In this document: positions 16,407 to 23,903 of the stretch, one piece after another
How the letters are laid out: each line of letters begins with the position of its first letter
Numbering within the stretch: the stretch's first letter is position 1
Source of the DNA: Eremococcus coleocola DSM 15696
GTDB lineage: Bacteria > Bacillota > Bacilli > Lactobacillales > Aerococcaceae
Assembly (NCBI RefSeq): GCF_000428865.1
Contig: NZ_AUAT01000024.1
Coordinates: 1 to 37,131 of the forward strand
Reading direction: 5' to 3'
Length of the DNA stretch: 37,131 nucleotides
The notes under the pieces: model-generated
Seen by the model: only the letters and a program-made list of their open reading frames with translations
The model's database searches: none
What the model was told of the DNA's origin: nothing
Position numbers and translations under genes: made by a program

Positions 16407-17519
16407 CTAGTTAATTTTATCTTTTAAGTAATCTTCTAGTTCTACATAAGTCTTTTCTAAAATTTCTTCATTAATTTCAAGAGGAAGTAAATGTATTTTT
16501 TCCTTGGAATTCATGAGTTCTACAATTCTTTTCATATCTGACTCAGAAAATGGATATACTCCCATTTCAGTTAGAGATTTTGGCAATCCTAATTTTTTGT
16601 AGAATGGTAATAAACGATCTATTTCATCATATTTATTTTCAAGAGCAAGTTGATAAAATGTACCATAACCAACTTTCTCACCGTGTAGGTAAGAATGGAG
16701 ACCAGGTAACACTGCTGAGAGCGCATCATGAACAGTATGAGCTGCCGTATTACGGGCATATTTTCCCGCTAACCCCCCTACGAGACCTGAAATAACAATC
16801 ACAATTTCAGAGACAGTATAAAAGGCTTCAGTAACTTCCCTATTTCGCATATCTTCAATAGCTTGTTCAGCATTCTTTAAAATTGTTTCTTTACATATAT
16901 GTGCTGCATAGCGTCCCATTTGAATTAATGGATAATTCTTAATTTCATTTTGAGAAGTTACTAAATCAGATTCGTACCATTTTACAATAGTATCTGCAAT
17001 GCCAGCTACAAAGTAACGTTCTGGCGAATCAATTACTAATTTTGGATCAGTTATTAGAAAGGCAGCATTGTGTTTTTGGTGAGCAGATTGTCCTTCTGCC
17101 ATTCCATTATCCTTATACATTACTGATAATGCAGCCCAAGGGGCACAATTAGATGATAATGTTGGTGTTACACCATAAGGGGTCGAAGTATATGAGGTTG
17201 ATAAGAGTGTTAAATCACACATTTTCCCCCCACCCACACCAATCACAAAATCAATATTCTTTTCTTTAATAATACTTGAAATTCTCTTAGCCTCATTATA
17301 TGAACATTCGCCATGATATTGTTCAAATTCAAACTCAAACTCTGGGTTGCTAATAGTTTTTTCATAAAACTTTTTGGCTTTTTCCCATGATATCGTTCCA
17401 TGGAGAATAAGTACTCTTTTTGCATGGTATTCCTTTAATAAATCTGGAACAGTATCAATTGCACCAATGCTATAATCATAATATTGTGGGCCAGGTTTTA
17501 TTTGTAAAGTATAAGACAT
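16407..17519 (-). CDS. Iron-containing alcohol dehydrogenase family, HcxA (YbdH)/GldA branch
   Basis: A 370-residue NAD(P)-dependent oxidoreductase. The dinucleotide site GVGGGK is at 94-99. The metal ligands of the glycerol dehydrogenase branch are intact: Asp176 (AGIADTIVKWYE), His261 (AAHTVHDALS) and His279 (SYLHGEKVGYG). The NCAPWAALSVMYKDNG stretch (124-139) resembles E. coli HcxA/YbdH, which reduces 2-oxo acids, more than classic GldA. Placed between PTS IIA and uxuA, it most likely reduces a keto-sugar acid to a mannonate-type product, taking the place of UxuB. That substrate is inference. It is 13 nt from uxuA. Confidence 0.82.
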   Translation of the reverse strand: MSYTLQIKPGPQYYDYSIGAIDTVPDLLKEYHAKRVLILHGTISWEKAKKFYEKTISNPEFEFEFEQYHGECSYNEAKRISSIIKEKNIDFVIGVGGGKMCDLTLLSTSYTSTPYGVTPTLSSNCAPWAALSVMYKDNGMAEGQSAHQKHNAAFLITDPKLVIDSPERYFVAGIADTIVKWYESDLVTSQNEIKNYPLIQMGRYAAHICKETILKNAEQAIEDMRNREVTEAFYTVSEIVIVISGLVGGLAGKYARNTAAHTVHDALSAVLPGLHSYLHGEKVGYGTFYQLALENKYDEIDRLLPFYKKLGLPKSLTEMGVYPFSESDMKRIVELMNSKEKIHLLPLEINEEILEKTYVELEDYLKDKIN

Positions 17520-17534
17520 AATAAGACTCCTTTC

Positions 17535-17981
17535 TTAGAAATCGTCATCTTCACTTTCATCTTCTAATTGAGAAATATGCCATTGATTAATTCCATTTTT
17601 TCCTTGAAGGATTATATCTTCTACAGCATCTTGTATATTATTATTTAATAACTGATGATTTATAGCTTCTAAAAGCATCGGTAGGTTTACACCACCAATA
17701 ATATATATATTATTTTGTAAACCTTCTTCTGAATTTCCAACTGCTAAGACAGACTGATTGTATGGACTAGCAGAAACTATATCTGTAAGAATTAGCAAGC
17801 CTTCCTTTGAATTATCATTATTAATTACTTGTGTGACTTCTTGCCCAATTTCTTCAATTACTTTTCCAGAAATTAAATTTATTGTATCAATTTGAACTTC
17901 CATCCCAGTAATAGTTTCTGCTGCATCTTTCAGACCATTACTCATTTTTCCATGAGTCGCTATTAAAATATTAAACACCAT
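17535..17981 (-). CDS. PTS system, mannose-family IIA component
   Basis: A 148-residue cytosolic phosphocarrier with the phosphorylatable His10 in ILIATHGKMSNGL and a second conserved patch LTDIVSASPYNQ (about 85-96), typical of ManX-type IIA. It ends in an acidic tail, LEDESEDDDF, that normal mannose IIA proteins do not need; the IIC protein of this operon ends DEDGDEDF. The gene is separated from IIB by the M28-like membrane gene, with a 1-nt gap to it. Confidence 0.85.
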   Translation of the reverse strand: MVFNILIATHGKMSNGLKDAAETITGMEVQIDTINLISGKVIEEIGQEVTQVINNDNSKEGLLILTDIVSASPYNQSVLAVGNSEEGLQNNIYIIGGVNLPMLLEAINHQLLNNNIQDAVEDIILQGKNGINQWHISQLEDESEDDDF

Positions 17982-17982
17982 C

Positions 17983-18858
17983 TCACCCCTCTATATTTAC
18001 CTTATCTAAAATTTCTTGAACTACTACAAAATTCTTACTATAAATCTCTTTACTATGTAGATCTTTAATCGATAATTTTCCATATTGTCCAGGATAAATT
18101 TTATTAATTCCCGCACTAAAAACTGTTGACTTTTTCAGTGGACTAATATTATTGTCCTTACTAACAGTCAGATTAGCTTTTGCGCCAATACTATCTAAGT
18201 AAAGAATTTTCGAATTCTTATTTACGGAATTTAATAAACTCTCTAGTCCTTGTTCATTGGTTGTTCCATTATCTACATAAGCATAAGCAATCCTTTTATT
18301 TTCTGATTGATTTAAAATTTCATTAATTAAAAAAACTACTGTTGCAGAATTTCTAATCCATGTGTGTCTACTTGCAATTCCTTTTGCTACTTCTCCAATC
18401 GCCCAAGAAATAATAATATAAAACACAACAATAAAACCTATTAGTAACCAATTACTATTTTCAATTGCTTTATCAATAAACGGAACCGTAATATACATCG
18501 TAAAAATTATTCCAATAACCATCAATAAGAGAGAGCTTATTAAATTAAATAACAAAGTATTCTTTTTTTGTTGAGAGATATTATTAAACGTAAATGAACC
18601 TAAATGAGCTGCATACGTATCGTAATAAGTTGCAATAATCCATTCTGCTGATTCAACATCACCCACATATATGTTTCTCGAAAAAGCATTTTTAGAGTTA
18701 TGGTATGTTGTCTCAATAACATGAATATCATCTCGCTTAATCGACAAATCCTTGATTAGAGAAACAATAAATTTTTTCTTTTGTCTATCACTCATACGTT
18801 TTTTTAAAATATATTTATACCTTGCAATTAGGTCAGGGTTAATTTCATTTAGGTCCAT
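17983..18858 (-). CDS. Two-TM membrane protein with a degenerate M28-peptidase-like fold
   Basis: The 291-residue protein has the layout of a Firmicutes M28 peptidase subfamily in which membrane segments are inserted into the peptidase domain. Residues 60-90 (NIYVGDVESAEWIIATYYDT) match the IVIG...TAHYDT region. Membrane spans follow at about 101-125 and 137-157. Residues 163-182 (SRHTWIRNSATVVFLINEIL) match the HNANDNTSGVAAVLEIM region, 190-208 (IAYAYVDNGTTNEQGLESL) match AFILFDNEEKGKKGS, and 219-225 (LYLDSIG) match INLDCVG. The metal ligands and base are lost: His to Tyr78, Asp to Arg169, Glu-Glu to Gly-Thr (198-199). It is thus predicted to be catalytically dead. It lies between IIB and IIA, where it may bind a ligand or assist the PTS. 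The family assignment rests on remembered motifs, not a search. Confidence 0.6.
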   Translation of the reverse strand: MDLNEINPDLIARYKYILKKRMSDRQKKKFIVSLIKDLSIKRDDIHVIETTYHNSKNAFSRNIYVGDVESAEWIIATYYDTYAAHLGSFTFNNISQQKKNTLLFNLISSLLLMVIGIIFTMYITVPFIDKAIENSNWLLIGFIVVFYIIISWAIGEVAKGIASRHTWIRNSATVVFLINEILNQSENKRIAYAYVDNGTTNEQGLESLLNSVNKNSKILYLDSIGAKANLTVSKDNNISPLKKSTVFSAGINKIYPGQYGKLSIKDLHSKEIYSKNFVVVQEILDKVNIEG

Positions 18859-18883
18859 TTACATCTCCCTTCAATCATAATTA

Positions 18884-19387
18884 TTATATATTAAACATTG
18901 AAAGCACTGAGGACAGACTCTTCTTTTCCGCAGAAGGAGTTGCTTGGAAATAAATATTATCAACTCCATATTTTTCTTTCATTTCTTTTAACATTTTTGC
19001 ATCTGCTTCTGTTAAATACACTGTTTTTGAAACCATGGTGTCAGAAGGATTTTTTTGAGCAATTCCTCCTAGATTTAATTCCTTAATTGGAATGCCATGT
19101 TTAACTAATTCATAAATAACACCAACCGTCTTACAAATTAAGATAGGAGAATAATCTTTAAACTTAAAATCATCCCAATATTCTTTTGCTTTATTGGTTG
19201 AAATAACTATTGTTTTTTGTCCTGTTCGGCTTCCTGCTGACTTATATAGATCTTTCATAAATTTATCTCGCGCTACCACATCATCTACAACAAAAATAGA
19301 ATTTACTCCTGCTCTTTGAGATAAGGTTAACATAACTTGCCCATGAATTAATCTTTCATCTACACGTGCTAAATTTACTTCACTCAT
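18884..19387 (-). CDS. PTS system, mannose-family IIB component
   Basis: A 167-residue phosphocarrier with active His15 in ARVDERLIHGQVM and the usual SIFVVDDVVARD, VISTNKAKEY and LNLGGIAQK segments. ATG at 19387 is chosen because AGGAGG lies 6 nt upstream; an in-frame upstream start at 19420 would lie within the end of the IID gene. It transfers phosphate from IIA to the substrate at the IIC-IID complex. Gene order IIC-IID-IIB differs from the usual AB-C-D order and places IIB late. Confidence 0.87.
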   Translation of the reverse strand: MSEVNLARVDERLIHGQVMLTLSQRAGVNSIFVVDDVVARDKFMKDLYKSAGSRTGQKTIVISTNKAKEYWDDFKFKDYSPILICKTVGVIYELVKHGIPIKELNLGGIAQKNPSDTMVSKTVYLTEADAKMLKEMKEKYGVDNIYFQATPSAEKKSLSSVLSMFNI

Positions 19388-19397
19388 TCTTTTCCTC

Positions 19398-20252
19398 CTA
19401 TAAAATTCCTGTTGCTGCAAGAATCACTAATACTGCTGTTAACCATAACATAGCTTTCATCACATCCAAGCCATATTTTCTAAAGTACCAATATACTCCC
19501 ATAACTGCAGCAAGTGGTAACACTCCTGGAATAATTTTATCTAATAAATCTTGAATTACGAATTCCTTACCAGATAGGGTAAAGACTAAACTAGATGTTA
19601 ACTTGATATAGTTACCTGCTAATACACCCATCATATATAAACCTAGTACTGACAAGAACTCAATAACTTTCTTAATACTAGAATCTGCCATTAAACTTGT
19701 TGCATCACGCCCCATTTTAAAGGATTGACGTGCAAAGAATAGACCAATTAATAATTGATATAAGGCAAATCCAATGAATGGAAATAGAGCACCCATTGCA
19801 GAACCATTTTGTGCCCATGGTACTGCAATCGCAATAAAAATATATTGAACTGTACCAGAATCAATAGCATCACCGATACCAGCTAAGGCTCCCATTAAAC
19901 CTGCCTTTGTATTATACATAAGGTCATCTGTCATTGTAATTTCTTCATGTTCAGCTTCTTGTTGTGCACGCACTTGTTCCATTGAGGACATTAATCCAGT
20001 AATGACCCCCCCACCCCAAGTTAATTGAGTATTAAAAAATAATAATTGACGTTGGTATGCAGCTTTTAATGCTGCTTCATCTTTATATAGTTTTTTCAAG
20101 ACTGGCATCATTGCATATAATAATGATGCTGCTATATATCGATCAAATGAGTGAGGAATTTCGTTTGCAAAATGCCAGCGTAGATACGCTTTGGTGACAT
20201 CTTTTTGAGTAATTTCTTCCACCTTGTGGTTCTTATTAACTAATTCTGTCAT
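19398..20252 (-). CDS. PTS system, mannose-family IID component
   Basis: A membrane-associated PTS subunit unique to the mannose family, 284 residues from the chosen ATG. The N-terminal amphipathic part (TKAYLRWHFANEIPHSFDRY) and the FFNTQLTWGGGVITGLMSSME segment are family hallmarks; so are GLMGALAGIGDAIDSGTVQY and the C-terminal membrane span. ATG at 20252 is preferred to the ATG 6 nt upstream because it is 7 nt from GGAG. It forms the channel complex with IIC. Confidence 0.87.
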   Translation of the reverse strand: MTELVNKNHKVEEITQKDVTKAYLRWHFANEIPHSFDRYIAASLLYAMMPVLKKLYKDEAALKAAYQRQLLFFNTQLTWGGGVITGLMSSMEQVRAQQEAEHEEITMTDDLMYNTKAGLMGALAGIGDAIDSGTVQYIFIAIAVPWAQNGSAMGALFPFIGFALYQLLIGLFFARQSFKMGRDATSLMADSSIKKVIEFLSVLGLYMMGVLAGNYIKLTSSLVFTLSGKEFVIQDLLDKIIPGVLPLAAVMGVYWYFRKYGLDVMKAMLWLTAVLVILAATGIL

Positions 20253-20270
20253 TTTCATTCTCCTTATCTA

Positions 20271-21119
20271 TTAGAAGTCTTCATCGCCGTCTTCGTCATA
20301 ATCTACATAATCATTGTCAGACATATTAGTTGTTCCTGCAGAACTTGTCACTACTTTTTCACCATCTTGTTTCAATAATACATAAATACCTGCAAAGATA
20401 GCGCCCAATACTGCATAAGTTACCATAGTCACTTCTAATGGTTTAAAGATAACAGATAAAAAGTAAGCTAAGAAGAAGAATACTAATAAATCACGGCGAC
20501 CAATAACATAGATTGTTGTTGCGATACCAATAGCAGCTAATCCACCACCAAGAACTTCAAGGACATGGATAACTGGAGTTCCTTCAAGCCCAGAAATTAC
20601 ATCTGCAATAACTGGAGCTCCCCAATATAAAGCTACAAAAATTAATGGAACAAATAATAAAAATGAAATAATTGTAGGATACCAAATAATTGCACGAGCT
20701 ATTCCGCGGTCATTCATTTTTTCAACTTCCCTATCAATAAAACGACCTGCAAATGTATTTAAGAAGAAGCGGAATTGATATAAATATGACCCCATTAATC
20801 CAACTGGAACAGCAACGGCAATAGCTGCTTCTGGTGTCATACCTCCAAGAAGTGCAACTGGAACAGCAATCGCTGCCGCAACGGCTGGTTCAGATGGCAT
20901 AGATCCACCTGGAGAGAACACTCCCATATAAATTAATTGGAGCGCAGCGGTGATTTTCATCGCACCTGCAATATCACCCATTACAACCCCAACGAAAAAA
21001 CCTGTCATCAAAGGTGAGAAACGAAGTGTTAATGTAGCCCCACCACCTAACCAACGTGACATAACAGCTGCTGTCCATAAAGCAATCAGCAGACTTTCCC
21101 ACATAGATAGAGTTTGCAT
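20271..21119 (-). CDS. PTS system, mannose-family IIC component (acidic tail)
   Basis: The sugar-binding permease subunit, 282 residues, with about eight hydrophobic segments and the family patches WLGGGATLTLRFSPLMTGF, GVFSPGGSMPSEPAVAAAIA and FAGRFIDREVEKMNDRG. After the last membrane span a hydrophilic tail ends MSDNDYVDYDEDGDEDF, an acidic extension similar in character to the IIA tail in the same operon. It precedes IID by 12 nt and follows the dehydrogenase gene by 21 nt. The substrate is unknown; context points to a sugar acid. Confidence 0.87.
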   Translation of the reverse strand: MQTLSMWESLLIALWTAAVMSRWLGGGATLTLRFSPLMTGFFVGVVMGDIAGAMKITAALQLIYMGVFSPGGSMPSEPAVAAAIAVPVALLGGMTPEAAIAVAVPVGLMGSYLYQFRFFLNTFAGRFIDREVEKMNDRGIARAIIWYPTIISFLLFVPLIFVALYWGAPVIADVISGLEGTPVIHVLEVLGGGLAAIGIATTIYVIGRRDLLVFFFLAYFLSVIFKPLEVTMVTYAVLGAIFAGIYVLLKQDGEKVVTSSAGTTNMSDNDYVDYDEDGDEDF

Positions 21120-21140
21120 AAATTTTCCTCCTTATTAATT

Positions 21141-22142
21141 TTATTCTTTAATATAAATACTTTGATTTTGAATGGATCTAACAGGTAATTTCCCGTCTGC
21201 CATCAATTCTATATCTTGAACACATTTATCACCCATAGCTTCTAAACATTCCATGGTATATGCACCCGTATGCGGCGTCATAATAACATTTTCAAATTGA
21301 AGATATTGGTGGTCTTTACGACCTGGTTCAACTTCGAGTACATCTGTTGCAAAACCGGCAATCTTTCCATTTATTAACCCTGCTACGATTGCATCTTCGT
21401 CAACCAAAGCACCTCTAGCTGAATTTGAAATATATACATGGTCTTTCATTCTATCTACAGCATCTTGATTAATCATATGATAAGATTCATCGGTAAGATT
21501 AGCAGCTAAACAGATAGCGTCTGATCGTTTCAAAAGTTCCTCAAAGGATACTTTTTCTACACCAAACTGATCCATATACATTTTAGACTTATTAGGATCA
21601 TAACTAATTACATTACATCTAAACCCATTTCGTAAGATTTGTGCCATACCTGATCCTGTATTACCTATACCTATCAAGCCTACTGTTTTATTAAATAAAG
21701 TATTCCCTACAAAACTGGCTCTATTTTCCCATTTATCAGCTAAAACATTTCGACTGGATTCTCCAATTCTTCTCATGATTGCTAATAAATTGGTAATATT
21801 TTGTTCAGATACAGCATCTCTTTCAACTAAAGCCGGTATTATAGAAACAATTGTGTCATGTTTTCTTGCAGCATCTAAATCAATATTATTATACCCAATC
21901 CCATGTCTAGAAATTATTTTCAGTTCATCTTTGTGTTCAAAAAACTCTTTAGTAAAAAATGGTGTTACACTTGAAATAATCATATTATATCCGTGTAATT
22001 CATCAGCCAATTTTTTTCCTGGTATTTTTTGATCAAAGTTAAAAAATTTCACTGATCCAACTTTCTCTAATGATTCAATATGTTTTTTAAATATTTTGCC
22101 AAAACTACTTGAATTAACAATTGCAATTTTATTTTCTGACAT
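21141..22142 (-). CDS. D-isomer-specific 2-hydroxyacid dehydrogenase (SerA/GhrB-like)
   Basis: A 333-residue NAD-dependent reductase for 2-keto acids. It shows a Rossmann fold GLIGIGNTGSGMAQIL (about 166-181), catalytic Arg in SNSARGALVDEDAIV, Glu in DVLEVEPG and His in MTPHTGAYT. It has no ACT domain, so it is not a standard full-length serine-pathway SerA; a ketogluconate/glyoxylate-reductase role is more likely. It is the first gene of the operon, preceded by AAGAGGTG. A plausible job is reducing a 2- or 5-keto aldonate (or its phosphate) on the way to the UxuA substrate. Confidence 0.83.
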   Translation of the reverse strand: MSENKIAIVNSSSFGKIFKKHIESLEKVGSVKFFNFDQKIPGKKLADELHGYNMIISSVTPFFTKEFFEHKDELKIISRHGIGYNNIDLDAARKHDTIVSIIPALVERDAVSEQNITNLLAIMRRIGESSRNVLADKWENRASFVGNTLFNKTVGLIGIGNTGSGMAQILRNGFRCNVISYDPNKSKMYMDQFGVEKVSFEELLKRSDAICLAANLTDESYHMINQDAVDRMKDHVYISNSARGALVDEDAIVAGLINGKIAGFATDVLEVEPGRKDHQYLQFENVIMTPHTGAYTMECLEAMGDKCVQDIELMADGKLPVRSIQNQSIYIKE

Positions 22143-22171
22143 TATTACACCTCTTAAACTTGTCCTATGCT

Positions 22172-22192
22172 TCTAGAGATTGAAACATGAAT
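22172..22192 (-). promoter_or_regulatory. Possible short leader ORF before the PTS operon
   Basis: In the 5' leader on the minus strand, AAGGAGG is followed after about 12 nt by ATG and the codons for MFQSLEA, then TAG. The spacing is long and the peptide very short, so a chance ORF is quite possible. It would lie between the promoter and the dehydrogenase start. Confidence 0.2.
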
Positions 22193-22222
22193 AAAAGTTA
22201 CCTCCTTCATTTTCATGAGCCC

Positions 22223-22251
22223 ATTATACCATTTAAATTTTTTCATGTAAA
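22223..22251 (-). promoter_or_regulatory. Promoter of the mannose-type PTS/uxuA operon
   Basis: On the minus strand TTTACA (22246-22251) and TATAAT (22223-22228) are separated by exactly 17 nt, a near-consensus sigma-A promoter. The -35 lies within the cre site. Confidence 0.8.
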
Positions 22252-22259
22252 CGCTTATT
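22246..22259 (+). promoter_or_regulatory. cre site (CcpA box) over the operon -35
   Basis: TGTAAACGCTTATT matches 12 of 14 positions of TGWAANCGNTNWCA, including the central CG. It covers the -35 of the minus-strand operon and lies 27 nt before the -35 of eda, so one CcpA site could govern both divergent units. Confidence 0.6.
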
Positions 22260-22285
22260 TTAAAAAACTTTTTTTATGTTTCAGA

Positions 22286-22314
22286 TTGTATTATACGCAC
22301 TTGAATGCTATACT
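22286..22314 (+). promoter_or_regulatory. Promoter of eda
   Basis: TTGTAT (22286-22291) and TATACT (22309-22314) with a 17-nt spacer, about 40 nt before the eda start. Confidence 0.65.
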
Positions 22315-22354
22315 TCATTTAGTTAGATTCAAATAAATATTCGGAGGTATGAAA

Positions 22355-22981
22355 ATGTCAAATATGGTTAGTCAGCTGCAAAACGAAAAACTTTTACCCC
22401 TATATACTGTTCACAATATGGATTTGTTAGACACAGTCGAATCCATTTTGTTAGAAAATAATCTTCACTTTATTGAAGTAACTTATAGAAGTGATAAAGC
22501 TTCAGCAGCTATAAAATATTTATCAGAATCAGGAAAACTTATTGTCGGTGCAGGAACTGTCTGTGATCTTGAAACAGCTAAAAATGCAATTGCAAATGGA
22601 GCTCAATTTATTGTTCAACCAGGTATTGATGCTGACGTCTTAAGATACTGTAAAGAAAAAAATATCCCTATTTTTCCAGGAGCTGTGACTCCAACAGAAA
22701 TTATACAAGCTATGAATCTTGGACTTACTGCTGTTAAATTCTTTCCTGCTAATGTATATGGTGGTTTAAAAGCAATAAAATCACTAGGTGGACCCTTCCC
22801 GTCATTGAAGTTTATTCCAACCGGAGGAATTAATAAAGAAAACTATCAAGAATTTATTGAAAATGATTCAATTTTAGCTGTAGGTGGATCATTCATTATT
22901 AGCGAGAAAACAGTCGCAATAGACAATGGCGTCACTGCTTCAAAGAATTTAAAAGAATTAGTAAGTAAAATTAATAAATAA
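22355..22981 (+). CDS. eda: KDPG aldolase (2-dehydro-3-deoxy-phosphogluconate aldolase)
   Basis: Splits KDPG to pyruvate and glyceraldehyde-3-P, the last step of hexuronate and Entner-Doudoroff breakdown. The 208-residue class I aldolase shows the Glu motif FIEVTYRS (about 37-44), VGAGTVCDLETA, QPGIDADVL, the FPGAVTPTEI patch, the Schiff-base Lys in LTAVKFFPANVYGG, and IPTGGINKENYQEF. ATG at 22355 is 7 nt from GGAGG; an ATG 6 nt upstream is too close to it. It is the only large plus-strand gene and is divergent from the PTS/uxuA operon, with which it must work. No KDG kinase gene is in the window. Other branch members act on related acids, such as KDPGal. Confidence 0.9.
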   Translation: MSNMVSQLQNEKLLPLYTVHNMDLLDTVESILLENNLHFIEVTYRSDKASAAIKYLSESGKLIVGAGTVCDLETAKNAIANGAQFIVQPGIDADVLRYCKEKNIPIFPGAVTPTEIIQAMNLGLTAVKFFPANVYGGLKAIKSLGGPFPSLKFIPTGGINKENYQEFIENDSILAVGGSFIISEKTVAIDNGVTASKNLKELVSKINK

Positions 22982-23003
22982 TAAGAGAAATACATAATCA
23001 GTA

Positions 23004-23030
23004 CCGCCCGTCTAACGGGCGGTTTGCTCT
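23004..23030 (+). terminator. CCGCCCGT/ACGGGCGG hairpin after eda
   Basis: A perfect 8-bp stem (23004-23011 and 23015-23022) with a 3-nt loop is followed by TTTGCTCT. It can act as the eda terminator, but may belong to the right end of the IS200-like element, whose ends carry such hairpins. Confidence 0.55.
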
Positions 23031-23150
23031 GAGCCTTTAAGGTTTAAAAAACTGCCCACGCCTCAAGACGCGGGCTTGCACTTTGTTCAAGCCTCATTGC
23101 ACTTGACCCGTCACTTACTTATAAAGAGGCATTATTATCACTCCAAACAT

Positions 23151-23607
23151 TTAACCCATAAAGGGGGCTTCAAATTCTTTAACACTTAATTTATCCCATG
23201 CAATATCTCGTTTTTCTTGTTCTTGAATATACTTTCGGACGGTTTGTTCATTGAGACCTACTGTACTTACATAATATCCCTCTGCCCAAAAATGTCTGTT
23301 TCCAAATTTATATTTCAAATTGGCGTGCTTATCAAACATAATTAAGGCACTCTTTCCTTTTAGATACCCCATAAATGATGAGACACTCATTCTTGGGGGA
23401 ATGCTAACCAACAGGTGAACATGATTAGGCATTAAATGACCTTCCAGTATTTCTACTCCTTTGTAGTGACACAACCGCTTCAATATTTCTTGTAAACTTT
23501 CTCGATATTGATTGCATATGATTTTTCTTCTATACTTTGGTATGAACACAATATGGTATTTACACTTCCATTTTGTGTGGGCTAAACTATACGCTTTATT
23601 AGCCCAT
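23151..23607 (-). pseudogene. tnpA: IS200-type transposase tnpA, frameshifted at codon 2
   Basis: The protein frame reads ANKAYSLAHTKWKCKYHIVF with the HUH motif in HLMPNHVHLLVSIPP and the catalytic Tyr in TVRKYIQEQ, all typical of IS200 TnpA. The natural start seems to be ATG at 23605-23607, but the DNA reads ATGGGCTAA, giving a stop at codon 3. Removing one G gives ATGGCTAAT, matching the expected Met-Ala-Asn start. An in-frame ATG at 23687 would translate through the hairpin and bypass the defect, but would add about 27 uncharacteristic residues. So the copy is probably inactive or expressed poorly. Confidence 0.72.
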
Positions 23608-23610
23608 TTG

Positions 23611-23671
23611 ATATCTTCCTTCCTAGTAGAATGAGGCTTGAACACCCATATTCTACTAGGAAGGAAGATAT
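23611..23671 (-). promoter_or_regulatory. Perfect 22-bp hairpin sequestering the tnpA ribosome site
   Basis: Arms 23611-23632 and 23650-23671 are exact reverse complements with a 17-nt loop. On the minus strand the 3' arm contains AGGAAGGAAG, 7 nt before the tnpA ATG, so the ribosome site would be buried. This is the known translational self-repression design of IS200, here with an unusually long perfect stem. Confidence 0.75.
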
Positions 23672-23765
23672 TTTTTATAACTTTCATTGCCCACCCGCAT
23701 AGCGGGTAATTTTTTGTTTCGCACGCTTTGCGTGCTCAACGCACTAAAGTCAAAAAATAAATAAA

Positions 23766-23808
23766 TGCCACTTCTAAAAAGCTTTTCTTAGAGGTGGCAC
23801 TTATTTTA
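23766..23808. terminator. Bidirectional intrinsic terminator
   Basis: TGCCACTTCTAA (23766-23777) pairs with TTAGAGGTGGCA (23788-23799), one G-T pair, with T-rich tails in both directions (CTTATTTTA to the right, TTTATTTATTTTTT on the minus strand). It could end transcripts from eda and from the lysis genes. Confidence 0.7.
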
Positions 23809-23811
23809 TCC

Positions 23812-23838
23812 AATAAAAAACAGCCAAAAAGGCTGTTT
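23812..23838 (-). terminator. Intrinsic terminator after the endolysin gene
   Basis: AACAGCC-aaaaa-GGCTGTT is followed on the minus strand by a run TTTTTTATTGG. It lies about 65 nt after the endolysin stop. Confidence 0.75.
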
Positions 23839-23903
23839 GGACATTCTTATTCACTTTTTAGGCTATTTATGAACAAATATCCTAAATAATTCTATCTAAC
23901 TAA

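Larger units (their letters stand above)
22995..23755 (-). mobile_element. IS200/IS605-type element carrying only tnpA (approximate ends)
   Basis: A single Y1 transposase gene is flanked by sub-terminal hairpins, as in IS200. On the right-end side is a GCCC..GGGC hairpin at 23054-23075. On the left-end side are ACCCGC-ata-GCGGGT (23693-23707) and GCACGC-ttt-GCGTGC (23721-23735). There are no terminal inverted repeats and no tnpB. The total size of about 700-760 bp fits IS200. The exact tips need comparison with an empty site. Confidence 0.7.

Noticed and set aside
23611-23735. Three closely spaced palindromes looked like a small CRISPR-like or REP cluster
   Set aside because: The palindromes differ in sequence and size, have no regular spacers, and sit in the left end of an IS200 element, whose ends normally carry such hairpins.
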